Source: Filobasidium wieringae (lineage: Eukaryota; Basidiomycota; Tremellomycetes; Filobasidiales; Filobasidiaceae). From it: a DNA stretch of 64,000 bases. The stretch lies in NCBI GenBank assembly GCA_001600055.1, contig BCIV01000015.1, forward strand, positions 486,448 to 550,447. The letters are read 5' to 3'. Position numbers and translations under genes: made by a program. Position 1 is the stretch's first letter. Every line of letters starts with the position of its first letter. The notes under the pieces were generated by a model, which saw only the letters and a list, made by a program, of their open reading frames with translations, was not told where the DNA came from and made no database searches. Shown in pieces: positions 35,099-46,740 of this stretch.

Positions 35099-38000
35099 AT
35101 GACTACCGAACTCGTCAACCTCCCATACAACAACAATAGCCACCAAGATAACAGAAGTAATAATACGAGACATTCGTCAACTCCCCTCGCCGTTTCGACT
35201 CCCCTCGCAGTCGATACTCATCACTTGAAAAGCATTACCTTTCAGGATGAATACGAATCTCTAGAAGACATTTCCTCTTCCTGGCAATCCGATTCTCTTA
35301 CCTTATCTCAAACGGCTTCTACCCTAGAATCAGACCTTATCTCCACCCCCTGTTCCCCCCTCTCCGCCGCTAGTCAGGAGGATCAAAGGAACTCATGTTT
35401 CTGTCGCTACAGCCGAGTGGACTCCGTGAAGCAAATTGCAGATTCCGAAGGAGGAAGGGAATGCGATTGTCCTATAAGCAACGATGGGATGGAGGTGTTG
35501 GGATCACTTGACGAGGATCACGAGAAGGAAGAAGAAGAAGATTTCACTCTTCATCCTTTTCCTTCCACCGATCTTGATTACCACCTTAACGCAACCAACC
35601 GATTCCCTGAATATAGTCAGAACAACATGAGCGATGGATCTTACGACATGGTCACTCCCTACGCACCTGTCTCTCCAAGCCTCTTCGATCGTCGCGTTCA
35701 AACCCAGACCGCAGCTTCGCCGATCTCTCGCTCCAGATCGGTGGATCACAGTCCCTTCGTTCGACCAAGCCCAAGAGGTCGCAGAACACTCAGTGTTGTT
35801 CCATACTTCCACTCACCCGTTCCCGTACCCTCTTCGCTGTCGTTCTCCGGCCAGGGAAGGGAAGACAAGTGGGACACCACCGAAGACGAGAAGGAAGGTT
35901 CTCACGTCACGGTTCAGGAAGTCTGTTCTCCTTCCGAAGGCACTCTCGAGGAAGAAAAGACTTTTGAACTGGACGAGTTCAAAGAAAGCCTGACGTTGGT
36001 TCAGGAGGAAAACGAGGGGGGAGAGACTGAACGCGCCCTTACTCAAGGAAATGAAGAGACTGGTGAGAGTCCCGTGCATATCGGAGGATCACCGGTGGTC
36101 AGAGTAAACAGAGGAAGGAGGGAACGTAGTCGACGACCTACTTCGAGAGTTAGGTATGAGAGGTTGGCCGATGGACATTCGGGACATGACGGAGAGAAAC
36201 AAGGGCATAGCCATTCTCATTCTCATTCTCACTCTCACGCTCACGGACATTCTCACCATTCTCACGCTCACCATCATCACCATTCTTACCCTCATCAGCC
36301 CAAACCTTACCACCCTCCTTTCGACCCTTACACCGCCTCTCTTCCCGATCTCGCAACCCTGCTCAAATCCAACCAGACGACTTCACTCGAGATCGTCCGC
36401 ACCTATCTAAAAGTCATTGAAAAACACAATCCGACGTTGCGCGCGCTCACTTGGGTCAGAGAGAGGCAGAGCGTGGAGCAGGAGGCGATTCGGATGGATG
36501 AGTCGAGATTGCGCAAGGGGGTTGATTGGGAGAAGACTCCCATGTGGGGAGTACCTATTGTGGTCAAGTGAGTTTAGCTCGTGGTTTCGTTTGAGATGGA
36601 CCATCAGACTGACCCTTGTCGATCTACAGGGACAACATCGCTACCGACGAGGAGCTGGGAATGCCCACTACTGCTGGGTCTTTCGCGCTCTTAGGCATGC
36701 CCGTCAAGAAGGACGCATTCATCGTCGCCAAGCTTAGGAAGGCCGGTGCTATCAGTGAGCCTGCTCTGTGTTTCTCGTAATCGCTGATTTGATAGCTAAC
36801 AAGAGAGCCCCTTACAGTCCTTGGCAAAGCGAACATGAGCGAGTTGGCGGATTACAAAAGCCAGAATGCTGGCCCTGGTTGGAGCGCTGTGGGCGGTCAG
36901 ACTATCAACGTCTACGTGAGTATCCCCGAAGTTTGATGAGTCGCCAAGCACGAATGGCTGAGCTGTGAGGATCTCGACAGGCACCACACGCTTCACCTGG
37001 AACCAGTTCGGCTGGTAATGGAGTAGCCGTTGCAGCTGGGTTCTGTCCCGCTTCTATCGGCACTGAGACAGGTGAGCTGGCGGATGCACCTCCGAATCGA
37101 CGTTTTCGACCTTCTAATTTGACTTGCTATTACAGACGGCTCGATCACTCTCCCTTGCCTTCAATCCTGCCTGTACGGTCTGAAACCTACAGTAGGTGTA
37201 CTGTCACGTGCGGGAATCGTCCCTTTCGCCCCTTACTTTGATACTCCAGGCCCGATGGCAAAGGACGTAGAGAGCCTCGCTTTGTTGATGGACGTCATGC
37301 ATGGGAGCGATGAGGAGGACGAGAAGAGTGGGTACTATAATAGTGCTTGATCAAGAAAGGCTGGCTGATAACAAGGATCTCGTTTTTGTGGTAGGTCTTG
37401 AAGTTGAAAGAATCCCTCGAGGCGTCAAGGTGAAGCGTGGCGTTCCGAATAGTTTTCATGATAAGGTGCTCATATAGTATCATGTTCAGTATGTCGACAG
37501 CGTCAAGAAAGCTTCTTTCGAGGGACTTAGGATCGGTGTCCCACGACAAGTAAGTCACCTATCCTCGTCCATAAAGTTAATGCATCATGCTGACTGATGA
37601 CGCTATTCCAGAACTGGCACGAGATCGACCCCTGGCAACGACAAGGGCGTGACGAACTCGTCCCCGAGATCAGCAATGCCTTTGAGACCGCCATCCGAAC
37701 CATGTCCGATTTGGGAGCCGTCATGACCGACCCGGCTGATATTCCTTCGGCAGTGGACGGTACGTTGTGGGCATGCGCGGCGGGAAGTAGGTCCCTTGTC
37801 GTGGCGGCGGATTGCAACGAGTATCTTGGCAGGTATTTGAGAAACTTGGGTGGCGAAGGCGGGTGCAGGTCGGTAGCGGATATCATTGCGTGAGTGATGT
37901 ATGGCAGAGATCAACGACTACGAGTTGTATGGCTGATGGTGAGTACGGTTTGATCAGTTTCAACGAAGAACACGCGGATATCGAAATGCCCCCTGGTCAT

Positions 38001-38423
38001 CACGGTCAAGAAGTCCTCAAGCGGTGCTTGACAGCTGTCAGCGTGGACTCTGAAGCTTACGCCCAAGCCAAGGCGGAGATGAAGATGACCGCTGGGATCC
38101 GAGGGTTGGAAGCTGTCATGGACGAGTACGATCTGGACGCTCTGTTCATGATCAGAGAAGGACATCATTCATTGGCCAACATGGTCGGTTGTCCGATTGG
38201 TAAGTTTCATAATCTGTCCGAATGCTCTTCTCGGATCCGAGTCACTGATCAACGTTTGTGGTCAACTCCAATAGCCGCCGTACCTATCGGATTGCTTTGC
38301 GATAACACCCCGTTCGGAGCTTATTTCATCGGCAGAAGGCATGGTGAACAGACCTTGTTGAGGATCATGGCCGCTTGGGAATCGGCATTGGGAGCTAGAC
38401 CATTGCCTCCTATCGCTCACTAG
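35099..38423 (+). CDS. Amidase-signature hydrolase with long disordered His-rich N-terminal extension
   Basis: Exon 1 (35099-36567) encodes about 380 residues of Ser/Thr/Glu-rich disordered sequence, then a His-rich tract at 36208-36303 (HS/HA dipeptides and a run of five His). The amidase domain then begins (SLPDLATLLKSNQTTSLEIV). The catalytic Lys is in GVPIVVKDN, across the first intron. The cis-Ser region is SPGTSSAGNGVAVAAG and the nucleophile lies in GTETDGSITLP. The remaining exons carry LRIGVPRQNW, GHHSLANMVGCPI and the end FIGRRHGEQTLLRIM. About ten short introns are present. The fold hydrolyses amide bonds (acetamidase/FAAH/GatA group); the substrate is unknown. Most amidases have under 100 residues before the domain, so the extension is unusual. 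Confidence 0.88.
36208..36303 (+). repeat. Imperfect CATTCT/CACTCT coding microsatellite (His-Ser/His-Ala)
   Basis: The run of hexanucleotide-like units (cattctcattct..., cactctcacgct...) encodes alternating His-Ser and His-Ala, ending in consecutive His codons. Short tandem units in an exon are prone to slippage, so length may vary between strains. Confidence 0.8.
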
Positions 38424-38888
38424 AACGAAGAGGTCAGCTGATGCAAAGATGATGCGTGATTTGTAGCCTTACGAGCAGGATATGAAGAGCATGTGATTCG
38501 CTTGTCCCTTGTTTATCTGGTTACGAGCTAGTTGACGCGACGTTCTAGCTGAAACCGTTCGGCACCGCGATCTGAGCTTGTCGATTCTTGGCACATGTGC
38601 TCGGCTCGAGTGGAGCCCGTTGATGATGTCATGCCCGATGCTCGAAACCGTCACGTGATGTCTTGTGATGGCTGAATGGGGTTGCCGATGCCGATCTGCC
38701 AAGACGACCTGACCTGACCTGGCGACTCTTGTGGTTTCCATATTTACTACATAAGAAGCTCACATCAGAACGTCCAGAACATAGACCTTTAATCCTACAA
38801 GCATAATCCCCACAAACATAATCCTCACAAACACAACCATCACAAACGCTACCCATCGAAACACACACATCACATCGACCACAACACC
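38424..38888 (+). promoter_or_regulatory. Upstream region of the VWA gene
   Basis: CACGTG lies at 38652-38657, about 235 bp upstream of the start. The segment from 38735 on (atatttactacataag, then a C/A-rich leader with repeated CACAAACA-like units at 38805-38850) looks like a core promoter and 5' leader. Confidence 0.4.
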
Positions 38889-40166
38889 ATGTCCACTTTC
38901 ACCGGAGTACCAGCTAGTGGTTGGGCACAGGCTTCTAGCTTGAACCAAATCCAAGCGGGCGGCCCTTCCGTTGCCGACCCCAAAGCTTTCCTCTTCTCCA
39001 AACTCACTCCCGAGCAACAACAGGAAGAGCTCGCCAGGCAACAAGTCACTCCTTTTCCAGGAGATAGGAAGATGACTGCTGAACAGATGGAACAGGCGCA
39101 AGCGGATGAATCGGCTCGTCAGGAAAAGCGATCGTCTTCAGCTCGATACTCCAGTGGAGGACAGCCAGCGGTTATTCCGGTTGATAACCCATTGCCGAGC
39201 CAGGCCCAGTTCATGGCTCCTGCCGATCCTCCGCCTCCATTCGCAACGCACGCGCCGGTCTACATCAAAGACGTCTCTATGAAGGACACGAGTCAATACA
39301 ACACGGACGCTCAACTATTAGCGGCCTGCAAAGCGAAGGGGATTTCCCCTTACTTTGCCACTCAGCTGATGAGGTTGAGGGAATACTCTAGTATCAGGCT
39401 CGTACTGGATGATTCGGGGAGCATGAAGGCGATGATGCACGTGCCAGGGGAACGTCCGAGATCACGTTGGGAGCTGTTACAAGAGATGGTCAGGGAGATC
39501 TTCGGGTTGCTCAGTATCGCTAGAGGAGGACCGGATGACCCGATCGACGTGTTCTTCCTGAACTCGTTGCCCGGCGGGATGAAGGCTGCTTCTATCGATT
39601 CTCTTATCCCATTCTTCAACAAGCAACCTAACGGACGTACTCCCACTCTAGCTCTGTTCCAGAACATATTCACTCCGGAAAATATGGTCAAAGAGGAAGG
39701 AGTCCTCACCCTTCTCGTCACGGACGGCGCCCCAGACTGCGGTCACGCTCTGATGAGGCAGTTCCTGCTCGACAGTCAGAGACGGTTCGTAGCTTCATAC
39801 ATCACCGTCGGACTATGTACGGACGACCCGGGGACAATCGATGAGTACGAATCTTCCCTCGACAACGGAGTCCCTAGACTCGACGTCATGTCGCCCTACG
39901 CGGCGGAGAGGATCGAAATCCGTCAGATACAACCCAGAGGCTTCACCTTTAGCTACCAAGACTGGTGTGTCAAGTTTCTACTTGGATCGAGGGTCGTGGA
40001 ATGGGATGCGTTGGACGAGAAGAGATTGACCAAGGAGCAGCTGAGGCGGATCAAGGACTTTAGCGAGGGATACATGGGAGGTGGTGGTGGTGGGGGTACG
40101 GCAGCGAGGACGAGCGGATCGGGTAGGAACTCGGGAGGGAAGGATAAGAAGTGTCTGATCATGTGA
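38889..40166 (+). CDS. Intronless von Willebrand A domain protein with C-terminal CaaX box
   Basis: A single 425-codon frame encodes a disordered N-terminus (about 130 residues) and a VWA domain starting YSSIRLVLDDSGSM, whose D-x-S-x-S-type MIDAS (DDSGSM) is intact. LTLLVTDGAPDCG follows at the expected second strand. The C-terminus has a Gly run encoded by GGT repeats (about 40080-40096) and then KDKKCLIM. CLIM fits a CaaX prenylation box with preceding lysines, predicting farnesylation and membrane attachment. Fungal VWA proteins of this type are of unknown function. The lack of introns stands out among intron-rich neighbours. Confidence 0.85.
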   Translation: MSTFTGVPASGWAQASSLNQIQAGGPSVADPKAFLFSKLTPEQQQEELARQQVTPFPGDRKMTAEQMEQAQADESARQEKRSSSARYSSGGQPAVIPVDNPLPSQAQFMAPADPPPPFATHAPVYIKDVSMKDTSQYNTDAQLLAACKAKGISPYFATQLMRLREYSSIRLVLDDSGSMKAMMHVPGERPRSRWELLQEMVREIFGLLSIARGGPDDPIDVFFLNSLPGGMKAASIDSLIPFFNKQPNGRTPTLALFQNIFTPENMVKEEGVLTLLVTDGAPDCGHALMRQFLLDSQRRFVASYITVGLCTDDPGTIDEYESSLDNGVPRLDVMSPYAAERIEIRQIQPRGFTFSYQDWCVKFLLGSRVVEWDALDEKRLTKEQLRRIKDFSEGYMGGGGGGGTAARTSGSGRNSGGKDKKCLIM

Positions 40167-40571
40167 AGAGAGAGGTTATCTACAATTCGACAATCGCCAT
40201 GGAGCCTTTGATTTTAGTTTTATCATTCGTTTGGAAGCCTGGAACATGTATTGTAACAAGTCTGCTGGCGTGTATGTAATGAAGAATTCGAAATTATGCT
40301 CGGTACCAACTATAAGATTGTACTATGGAATATATATCAATGACCTAGACCTGTTCCTACTGATAATGGCATCGCATATTCCAAGTAGCCGTACACAGCC
40401 GTGAGTTTATCACGTGACTGATCGGCCCCATGTCTGTTCCGTCGGAGCGGTCGACTATGACGAAAGCAGACGCTGCGGTTGCTTTCCACATGGCAAGACA
40501 AGCTCATTCAGCAATCCTCACCTATCTTTCGACATATCGAGCGTCCTATCCTCTCGTACATACTAGTCATA
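40167..40571 (+). promoter_or_regulatory. Spacer and SYLF-gene promoter
   Basis: The 405-bp spacer holds the VWA gene 3' end and the next promoter. CACGTG lies at 40411-40416. TATATATC at about 40331 may serve as a TATA-like or polyadenylation-related element. A short frame from 40430 overlaps the SYLF start in another frame and is likely leader sequence. Confidence 0.4.
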
Positions 40572-41841
40572 ATGGACAGATTTGGTACTTTCCTCGACAA
40601 GGCAAAGTCCAAAGCATCCTCAGTAGGAACTCAGGCTGCCACCGCGCTCAAGGTACGACACAGCGTATCGACCTCTCTGTACACGCTCACTAACAAGATC
40701 CTCTTGTTCTCAGGCCGGGCAAGCACAAATCAACCAACAGATACAAGCGCGAGAAACTTTCAGTACCGCTCAGAACACTGACGGGACGCAGACGAGAAGC
40801 ACGGCATTTCCTTCAGTATCAAACGGAATGATGAAGCTAGATGACCAGTTAAAATTCGATCTCGCTTCTGAATGTGACAAGACGGAGAAGATCTTGCGTG
40901 GATTCCTCACTCAATCACCTGATACGGACCTAGGGAAGAGGAGAGTCAATGTGATACCCAACGAGGTCGTCAAGCGGGCTAAAGGATTTGCGGTATTCAC
41001 CGTGATAAAGGGTAGGCTTTGACTGCGACCTGACTCCCGAACGGCGATCTTACTGATAGACCTTGGCGTAGCGGGATTCATGTTCTCTGGAAGATTAGGA
41101 TCTGGACTAGTCTTCGCTCGATTACCAGATGGTACGTGGAGCGCTCCGAGCTGTATTGGTACTGCTGGATTCGGTTATGGTTTGCAAATCGGAGCGGGTA
41201 AGTTGAACTGCTCTTTCTTGTTACCTCTATATCGCTCTGACGAGATTTCCAACTTCAGATATAACCGAGGTCGTTGTGGTCCTCAATTCGCAGGCGGCAG
41301 TGGAGGCATTCAGTCAGGGCGGGAACGTCACTATCGGAGGTTCGTAGAAGGGTTCCACGCGATTCCTTGAAATCCGCTGATTCCACCATCGTCCCTTGAT
41401 AGGCAATGTATCCGCTTCAGCTGGTCCAGTAGGTACCGGGGCGCAGATAAACGCTGCACTCAAGCATCCCGCTCCTATGTTCAGTTATACCCGGTCGAAA
41501 GGTAAGCATCCCCTGTTCTGTCGCACCCATGTCCAACGCTGATCCGCTCTAATTTTCGTACAGGTCTTTTCGCCGGAGTATCGATCGAAGGAACAGTCCT
41601 CATCGAACGTAAAGATGCCAACAAAGCATTCTACGGAAGTCCCCTCTCGGCCACGGCCATCTTGACCGGTCAGGTTCCTCCTCCAGAAAGGGCCAATGCT
41701 ATGTATGAGATCGTGGAGGCTGCCGAGGGGTTGGTGGATGTTATGACGCCTCATGAGGAAGTAGGGGGGTTCGCGATACCAGCTTCATCAACGATACCTA
41801 ACGCGAACGAGAGCTTGGGGACAAGGCCCGCGGGTATCTAG
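40572..41841 (+). CDS. SYLF-domain (Ysc84/DUF500) lipid- and actin-binding protein
   Basis: Six exons (40572-40652, 40714-41011, 41072-41197, 41259-41339, 41403-41501, 41564-41841) splice in frame to 320 residues. The SYLF domain covers most of it: IPNEVVKRAKGFAVFTVIKAGF, SGRLGSGLVFAR, APSCIGTAGFGYGLQIGAD, ITEVVVVLNSQAAVEAF, VSASAGPVGTGAQ and YTRSKGLFAGVSIEGTVL all match Ysc84/SH3YL1. These proteins bind phosphoinositides and bundle actin at endocytic sites. The C-terminal SH3 domain of yeast Ysc84 is absent, as in many basidiomycete paralogues. The N-terminus (MDRFGTFLDKAKSKA) is a short amphipathic helix. Confidence 0.92.
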
Positions 41842-42085
41842 AAAGATGAGGTTCTTTATTGGCTGGCTATCCATGCATATGGCGCACAGGATGGAGGTTG
41901 TACACAAGTTCGAAGAATTGATACCCTGAGCACTACGTATCTTTGAGATCTCTAAGATCGCTTGACGTGAGCAGATCGTAGTCGCTCATGCAGGCAAGTT
42001 GAACCACGAGGATAAGCAGACGACCCGATGTCTCATCCTTTCGAGTGTTCAGCACACCGGAAAAACACCTCTAATAGTTCATCAG

Positions 42086-43023
42086 TTAGGCAAGGTTCAA
42101 GGCTAGGTCACTGTTAACACCTCGAAGACAAACCTTTCGAATGGATCCGAGAGAGCTACGTATACTATCATTGTTCGACAGATATACGACATCAGGATAG
42201 ATGCGCCCTCGACCAAACAATCTTGGAGGTGCAAGCGGGCCGTACGCCCTTCCGTCGAACTTCTCTGCTAATCGAGAGCAGTAGTGGTGTTGTATTGTCG
42301 GAAGCGTCTTATCGGGATCAGGCGCCAGATCTCCTTGGTAAGCTGGCTCTGTGATCTCTGACAACGCCGTTCCTTTGTCCATCCAACGCTGTGACGTGTT
42401 TCTTCGGACGTACCAGGCAGCTGCTCCGTCGTTCGTCTCAGTCTTTTTCTTGTATAGGCCACCAACAGCAATAGCCCTTCGCTGTCCACAGACTGGTATT
42501 GGTAAGGATATTCTTCAGCAATATCAGCGGACCGCTATCGTTGTTGTGGCCACCTTTCCGCGTGTAGCACGAACCGTGAAACCGTTCTGGAAGAGGCAAG
42601 ATGACAACGTGATAGCGAATTTCGTGATACCGATTGCGACCGGTGACGTCTTGGAATACAAACATCCTTTCTTATGTGAAGTCTCGCTTGCGATTGGAAG
42701 AAGCAGAAGCTGATTGACGTGATTGTCTCTTGATCCTCTGGATGAGGCTGTTCGCGAAAGGCTTCCTTTATCGTTCGGGGTCCAAGAAGTTAAGAAAAGC
42801 GGATTGTAGCTAATCCATCTATGGCTATATATGCGAGACCAAAACCCTTAGCTAACCCTTGGACTTCCAGACACAACTCTCGAAATCTAGATTCCTCCAG
42901 CCCGAAATCGACTGAATCACACCGAGGTCTTATTCCCAATTGATGAGTTCTTACTATCAGCCCAGCTCCACCAGTTTCGCTTCGACGCCGGTCACGGTGC
43001 AGTATACAGACAGCAGTATACAT
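42086..43023 (-). CDS. Unknown minus-strand gene, exon structure unresolved
   Basis: Long open stretches on the minus strand suggest coding. One runs from about 42850 to 42525 (WISYNPLFLTSWTPNDKG through ITKFAITLSSCLFQNGF), followed after a probable short intron by AYGPLAPPRLFGRGR and the stop at 42086. A start could lie near 43023 (MYTAVCILHRDRRR). No family was recognised; the middle contains one moderately hydrophobic segment. A + strand frame (42351-42713) overlaps and seems to be a shadow. Boundaries are tentative. Confidence 0.4.
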
Positions 43024-43187
43024 TAGTAAGCATGCCAGGAGCTCTCACAATACTTTACCTGCTAGACGATACGCCTTTTAATAAAGAAATTTCATGCTCT
43101 TACTTTCCAATCAGTCCATCTCTCAAAACAGCTTCTGACCACTCAGCTGAGGCGGGCCGTAGGTAACCTTGGCTTTTCACCCTACAT

Positions 43188-45648
43188 ATGCTGATTAATT
43201 CAATGCTTGTAGTATATCTGGTTCGCTCCGAGATGAGTGGTATATATTACGCTCATCCAAAGGGTCGTCCTATAGCGCAATCACGCCCAATGATGCCTCC
43301 GGGGCAGTATCCTATGACCCCTGTGGGATTCTCTGCCGGATACGGACAACCCAGTCCTCTCGTTGAGCGCCACCTGGGACCATACATTTCACCCAAGATC
43401 GAGATAATGCAAGTCTTCCCATCTCCTGAGGAAGACGATCGTACGTATAGCCCTAGGCATATTCCGAATAGGCCGTCTATGTCTCTTCAGGATGACAACT
43501 GCAGCAAAGGAAGTACTACGGCTTCTTCCTATTATCCAGGACAATCTCCGTCCGTCTTTCGTCAACCATACGATAACCTACACAACAAACGAGACCCCGC
43601 CGGATACCATCGAGAGTCCAGAATCGAGGATGAAAATGAAGCAACCTTTTCTCATCAAGAATGGTTTCACGAAAGGCAACAGCAAAAGAAAGCTGAAAGA
43701 GCTCAAGTACAGAGGCCTTCGAAGCAAATCAACGATTCTGGATCAGTTGATCTTTCATCTCTACGTATCACGGAAGATGGAGATGAAAGTGATGATGGAA
43801 AACGAATGGTGATACATCGAGGAGAATCTTCTAAGAGGCGCTCGCGCGGGAAAGACACTACTACCCGTCGTCCACGAAAGGAAAAGAATCTCTTCGAGAT
43901 CGCCAATAAGTCACTCGAGGAATACCGTAATGACCGTAATGAAAGACCGAGAACTCCACCAGAGATTCGAAGGTACTAGACGTATATTACAGTAAACAAT
44001 GTTAAGATGTCTGTCGATGAAGCATCTCAAGTTCCGTCCAACGCGTTTACCCTGTTTCGCGCTTCTCTTGACTTGTATCGCACACCTTCTTTTGTCCAAC
44101 CTGGCGATCTGAAGTGTGAGGCATTGCCTATTGATACGGATGTTGGCAGTAGTGAATGGTTGGTGCAACAAATTGGGACAGTTACAATGATCGAAGTGGT
44201 CAGCAGATCTGAAGTTCACGTTCCACCCCATCTCGCGTCAACCTCGACCAGGCTGTTGCTACCGATGTTATAGCTCATTCGTCATACATCTGTTATCGCA
44301 TATGACATGCAACCGGTTGCCGTCACCAAACGAGGTTTAACTACGGGACACGGGAGTGTAGGTTCTGCGCTCTCCGATTTCCAAAAGCAGGGCCGGAAAA
44401 TTGCTATGCAACAAAACAACCACTCTTTCACAAGACAAGTCACGAGCGAAAGCTATCGACCATTGTACGTCCAAGGGTATTCTTGAGTGGTGATTGGACC
44501 CAAATTATGCACGGGCTGGTAAGAGGTATTCAATATATCCTGTAATGTATGGTAAGCTGGTGCTGTGAAAGACAGGTACTCCTTTTTGAACAAGACGTAC
44601 GAGACGGTTCCCTAAGAAAGCGTTAGCTGATGCGTGAATGTTTTGAGATCTTCCGTCACATGACCCGAGCCAATGGTTGCACAAGACTTCGTCCTTGAAA
44701 TAAGGCAGATCAGCGTGGCTACCTCTGGAGCACCCTTTGTTTGCGATCACGACGAAGGTGAGTGGCGTCACGACGTAGACCTCCTTTTTGGGTGATGACG
44801 TTGCAAAGTGGGCTAGAGAGCATGGTAGGTGATCGACTTGGCCGTCTATCGGTCGTTTCCTTTGTCCCGATGATACAGATTCTTGAACGCGTGCTTTCTT
44901 TGCCGTCTGTCAATGGGTATATAAACATGGAGAGGTGGGTCTTGCAGTATAAATCGTCCATTTGATTGGGATCTTGAAGAGTAACATGTCTTATTCTTAT
45001 AGAATCCCTGGTGGCTCATTACGCTGCCCGTTGAACTGTCCCACGCCGTACACAGATGGTACTCTGCGTTCATGGTGAGCCAATCGAAACTCGACCGAAG
45101 ACCCTAGAGCATTGTCATCTCATAGCTTTGTTTTGATGGTATCTCCAGTGTAAGTTGTTACCAGTCAAGCGCAAACTATACCGGTGGAAATGGTGGGTAC
45201 CACAATTACAGGCTAGTCGACCTGGTGTACGAGCATTACCGATTGCTAAAAAATTTATTCTCTAGGGAGTTTTCAAAATAGTTCATACGAATCCCGACGA
45301 ACTTCCACTGCGTCGTACGACCGTAGTTATACCCAGAGCGATAGTCATCGTGAACCACAACAACCACAGCGTAGTGATCGCCATGCAGAGTATCGTCGCA
45401 GGGAGGAAAGCATCCAAGAGAATTCGGCCTGTCAATGTTTTCCTGGTACGCAGCACATCCACAGGACAAAAGATGGCTGCGACAGTCATCGTAGGGAGTC
45501 GGTTTTCAATTGTCGCTGCGGATCAGATGGGGTTTCTTTTGGCCATACATCGCAAGGGCAATGTACTGATTTTAAGCGCATCTACGCTGGCATGAAAGAA
45601 GAAGCGAAGCGGGAACGGCAGCGACGGGCTCAAGGTGATAGTTATTGA
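43188..45648 (+). CDS. Probable Cys/His-rich protein with disordered N-terminus, model incomplete
   Basis: The first large exon (43188 or 43233 to about 43971) is disordered, Pro/Ser/Gln-rich then basic (SSKRRSRGKDTTTRRPRK), a likely nuclear signal. Downstream open pieces on the same strand are cysteine- and histidine-rich: ECRFCALRFPKAG near 44350, LRCPLNCPTPYTDGTLRS near 45020, and a last exon from about 45267 with ENSACQCFPGTQHIHRTK, VFNCRCGSDGVSFGH and KEEAKRERQRRAQ before TGA at 45646-45648. The pattern suggests atypical zinc fingers. I could not join all exons in frame, so this may be one gene or two. Confidence 0.4.
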
Positions 45649-46740
45649 AAATAAGAGAGTGTATAGACAAATGAGCGGAAGGTGATATCACGGCTGTGTC
45701 GTCTTGAATGAGAACTGTACGATCTTCATGAAGCCAATATATAGGTAAATGAATACATGAAACGCATCGTTCGGTTGCGCTTATCCCTCGATAGTCACGC
45801 GCTTCTCCGCGTGACCCCGGGCGGAATATGGGGATGTCCGCGTGGAGGTTCGCGGTGGGGCACAGCATTTCGAGTGGAAGATGGTTCGATTGGTATCCGA
45901 TCGTCACCCAAGGAATGTTGAAGCAGCGTAGATGGTGCGACGATACGAGGCGGTGAATGGACCATGAAGTCGTATATCGAGAGATCCGGGAGACCCGCTC
46001 TACGGCTGTGGAATGAGAAAGAGTCCGGTAGTGAATTCTGGCTGTGTGGTGTTGTTATGATGGAGATTATGATCCCGTCCGTTCAGTCAGCGGCGGCGGC
46101 ACACCGTATGCAAAGCAGAGCACACTTGTACCTCCTTCCATTCATCAATCTCGCATTCTTCGTAGTACACTCTCCTCGCCATCGCCTCTATCCACCTGGC
46201 GACACCACTCATCGACCACTCACTACTGACCACCATACTACCACTACTGTTGCAGAAATAGCAACATCACGACCCTTCCCCTTCCTTCGCCTTCGCCCTG
46301 AAAATCCAAGAGCCAAGAGTTTCCTCGCTCGCGTCTTTTGATTTCCCTCGTCGAGTCGTCGCCTTTTGATCAAACAACAACACAACACGACAACCGCATT
46401 TCATCAGTCGACTCGTTTGATCAGATCCACTCACAAGCCAACAACAGGCTTACCACCTGGATACACTCTACCTCCTACGTCTTTCCTCACGATCTGATTG
46501 ATACCCCCTTCTTCCTTGCTACGACGCCTCGACAACTGCTACACTCTTTGAAACCACAGCCACACGTTAAACGTAATCAGCCTCATCCTTCATCGTCCTT
46601 TCCGCAACACTCCTACGCCACCTCGCACCACAGACCTTTACAGCTACGATCTACGTTCCTCCACTTCAGCACGCAAGGATCGGTCATTCCAAGACCGTAG
46701 ACGATAGATACTAGTACGAACGAAAAGAGAAACGATCCGG
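45649..46740 (+). promoter_or_regulatory. 1.1-kb region upstream of KRE6
   Basis: The right part (about 46120-46740) is strongly C/T/A-rich on + and contains small frames (45964-46341, 46338-46700) with no recognisable protein content. A long 5' leader, possibly with upstream ORFs, is the likeliest reading. Nothing else was identified. Confidence 0.4.

Noticed and set aside
36208..36303. His-rich tract read as a CDF or ZIP zinc transporter loop
   Set aside because: No membrane helices lie in the protein on either side; the downstream domain is clearly an amidase.
41485..41754. Minus ORF within the SYLF gene
   Set aside because: It is antisense to confirmed SYLF exons.
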